Origin: Trueperaceae bacterium
GTDB taxonomy: Bacteria > Deinococcota > Deinococci > Deinococcales > Trueperaceae
Direction: 5' to 3'
DNA: 6,559 bases
Assembly: GCA_029210865.1 (NCBI GenBank)
Contig: JARGGE010000161.1
Span: forward strand, 1-6,559
A program made the position numbers and the translations under genes. The notes under the pieces are model-generated. The model searched no databases. It was not told the origin of the DNA and was given only the letters and a program-made list of their open reading frames with translations. Below, piece by piece: positions 5,468 to 6,559 of this stretch. Positions within the stretch are counted from its first letter, which is position 1, and every line of letters starts with the position of its first letter.

Positions 5468-5473
5468 CGCACC

Positions 5474-6559
5474 ATGCCGAGCGACGCGCAACCGACCGGG
5501 TCCGTCGTCGCCGTCCGCGGCGGGGTGGTGGACGTCGCGTTCGAGCGCGCGCTGCCGCCGTTGCGGCAGCACCTGCGCGCCGGTCCCGACGAGGCCGTGC
5601 GCCTCGAGGTCATGGCCCAGCTCGACGCCCACACCGTCCGCTGCATCGCCGCCACGTCGACCCAGGGTTTGGCGCGCGGCGACCCCGCGCGCGACACGGG
5701 CGCGCCGCTTCGGGTGCCCGTCGGCCCCGAGGTGCTCGGGCGCGTGTTCGACGTCTTCGGCGAGCCGATCGACGGCGGCGGACCGATCGCCACCGAGCGG
5801 CGCGAGGCGATCCTGCAGCGCTCCCCGACGCTCGAGCGCCAGGCGGTCACCAGCGAGGTCCTCGAGACCGGCATCAAGGCGATCGACGTGCTCGCCCCGC
5901 TCGAGCGCGGCGGCAAGGCGGGGCTCTTCGGCGGCGCCGGGGTGGGGAAGACGGTGCTGATCACCGAGCTGATCCACCACATGGCCGCCCGCCACCGCGG
6001 CGTCAGCCTCTTCTGCGGCATCGGCGAGCGCTCGCGCGAGGCCGAGGAGCTGGTGCGCGACGTCCGCGACGCCGGCGTGCTCGACCACGCGGTGCTCGTG
6101 TTCGGCCAGATGAACGAGCCGCCCGGCGCCCGCTTCCGCGTCGGCCACACCGCGCTGACGATGGCCGAGTACTTCCGCGACGAGGCGCACCAGGACGTGC
6201 TGCTGCTGATCGACAACGTCTTCCGCTTCGTGCAGGCGGGCGCCGAGGTGTCGGGGCTGATGGGGCGGCTGTCGTCGCGGATGGGCTACCAGCCGACCCT
6301 GGCGACCGAGCTGGCCGAGCTGCAAGAGCGCATCGCCAGCACCGCCGGCGGCGCGATCACCTCGGTGCAGGCGGTGTACGTGCCCGCCGACGACTTCACC
6401 GACCCCGCCGTCGAGCACACCTTCGGGCACCTCTCCGCCACGGTCGTCCTCGCGCGCGACCGCGCCGCGCAGGGGCTCTACCCGGCCATCGACCCGCTCC
6501 GCTCCGCCTCGTCGATGCTCACGCCGGCGATCGTCGGGGAGCGCCACGACCGCGTCGCG
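5474..6559 (+). CDS. atpD: F1 ATPase beta subunit, alternative N-ATPase type (C-terminus beyond window)
   Basis: 362 codons are present and the frame is open at the right edge; roughly the last quarter, including the DELSEED-equivalent region, is missing. The protein is the catalytic, ATP-binding beta subunit of a membrane ion-translocating ATPase. Walker A is GGAGVGKT at 153-160 (Lys159, Thr160), the catalytic Glu lies in GIGERSRE (Glu185, Arg186), Walker B is LLLIDN at 243-248 (Asp247), followed by FRF at 250-252 (Arg251), and the adenine-contacting Tyr is in LYPAIDPL (Tyr336). The N-terminal VVAVRGGVVDVAFE, the early LPP, and FCGIGERxRExEEL are, from memory, typical of the alternative N-ATPase beta rather than housekeeping AtpD (VGERTREGNDL). 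N-ATPase operons begin with atpD, matching the promoter-proximal place here; ordinary operons carry atpD near their end. Oddities: Ala190 in place of the usual Gly after RE, and Asp359 where the family normally has Tyr. Whether Na+ or H+ is moved cannot be told without the c subunit. Confidence 0.93.
   Translation, partial: MPSDAQPTGSVVAVRGGVVDVAFERALPPLRQHLRAGPDEAVRLEVMAQLDAHTVRCIAATSTQGLARGDPARDTGAPLRVPVGPEVLGRVFDVFGEPIDGGGPIATERREAILQRSPTLERQAVTSEVLETGIKAIDVLAPLERGGKAGLFGGAGVGKTVLITELIHHMAARHRGVSLFCGIGERSREAEELVRDVRDAGVLDHAVLVFGQMNEPPGARFRVGHTALTMAEYFRDEAHQDVLLLIDNVFRFVQAGAEVSGLMGRLSSRMGYQPTLATELAELQERIASTAGGAITSVQAVYVPADDFTDPAVEHTFGHLSATVVLARDRAAQGLYPAIDPLRSASSMLTPAIVGERHDRVA

Larger units (their letters stand above)
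5264..5473. promoter_or_regulatory. Divergent promoter region between the etf operon and atpD
   Basis: This 210-base gap must hold both promoters. On the minus strand TACGAT (5322-5327) and on the plus strand TATGCT (5427-5432) match TANNNT -10 boxes at plausible distances from the two genes (about 60 and 42 bases from the starts). Neither has a recognisable -35 box. Three short inverted repeats lie between them: 5343-5349 with 5357-5363, 5376-5381 with 5389-5394, and 5401-5407 with 5411-5417. The last covers the -35 to spacer region of the possible atpD promoter. No coding sequence is credible here. Confidence 0.45.

Noticed and set aside
5264..5473. Small open frames in the intergenic region upstream of atpD
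   Set aside because: They have no Shine-Dalgarno site or motif and overlap the region needed for two divergent promoters.
5426..6547. Minus-strand open frame of 373 codons antisense to atpD
   Set aside because: The plus frame encodes a fully motif-complete F1 beta subunit; the antisense translation is compositionally biased and featureless.
1..6559. tRNA, rRNA, CRISPR array, transposase or attachment sites
   Set aside because: I looked for repeated spaced units, cloverleaf elements and terminal inverted repeats flanked by duplications and saw none; the window is accounted for by six genes and short gaps.

Overview
This is a GC-rich window from a bacterium (no introns, Shine-Dalgarno sites, 4-base gene overlaps). 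G/C-ending codons dominate in every gene. The lineage cannot be fixed from this sequence. The type II lipoprotein signal with an LLAAC-G lipobox, the TANNNT-like promoter boxes and the base composition would suit Deinococcota/Trueperales-like or other high-GC bacteria, but that is a weak guess.

Layout: (1) Bases 1-1434, minus strand: the N-terminal 478 codons of a secreted lipoprotein with Ig-like and probable carboxypeptidase-regulatory-like beta domains, running off the left edge. (2) 1435-1705: a divergent leader with a hairpin on the lipoprotein side and a perfect 20-nt palindrome on the chaB side. (3) 1706-1936, plus strand: a short, highly conserved chaB. (4) 1937-1992: a convergent gap filled by a perfect 34-nt GC palindrome, probably a bidirectional terminator. 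(5) 1993-5263, minus strand: a tightly coupled operon, etfB then etfA then a GlcD/D-lactate-dehydrogenase-type FAD oxidase. Consecutive genes overlap by 4 bases (GTGA and ATGA). (6) 5264-5473: a divergent promoter region with three small inverted repeats. (7) 5474-6559, plus strand: the first 362 codons of an F1 ATPase beta subunit whose motifs resemble the alternative N-type (N-ATPase) beta subunit, running off the right edge.

The most interesting unit is etfB-etfA-glcD. Both ETF subunits carry the sequence signatures of the NAD(H)-linked, electron-bifurcating ETF group rather than of the mitochondrial-type ETF. The gene order is that of the lactate dehydrogenase/ETF cluster (lctB-lctC-lctD) known from acetogens. 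The likely job is oxidation of a 2-hydroxyacid such as lactate or glycolate by the FAD enzyme, with electrons passed through ETF to NAD and possibly ferredoxin or quinone. The EtfA here lacks any N-terminal ferredoxin domain.

The N-type ATPase fragment stands divergently next to it. In N-ATPase operons the beta gene comes first, which fits the promoter-proximal position here. N-ATPases are known as laterally transferred secondary ATPases, often thought to export Na+. Window edges prevent checking the rest of that operon.
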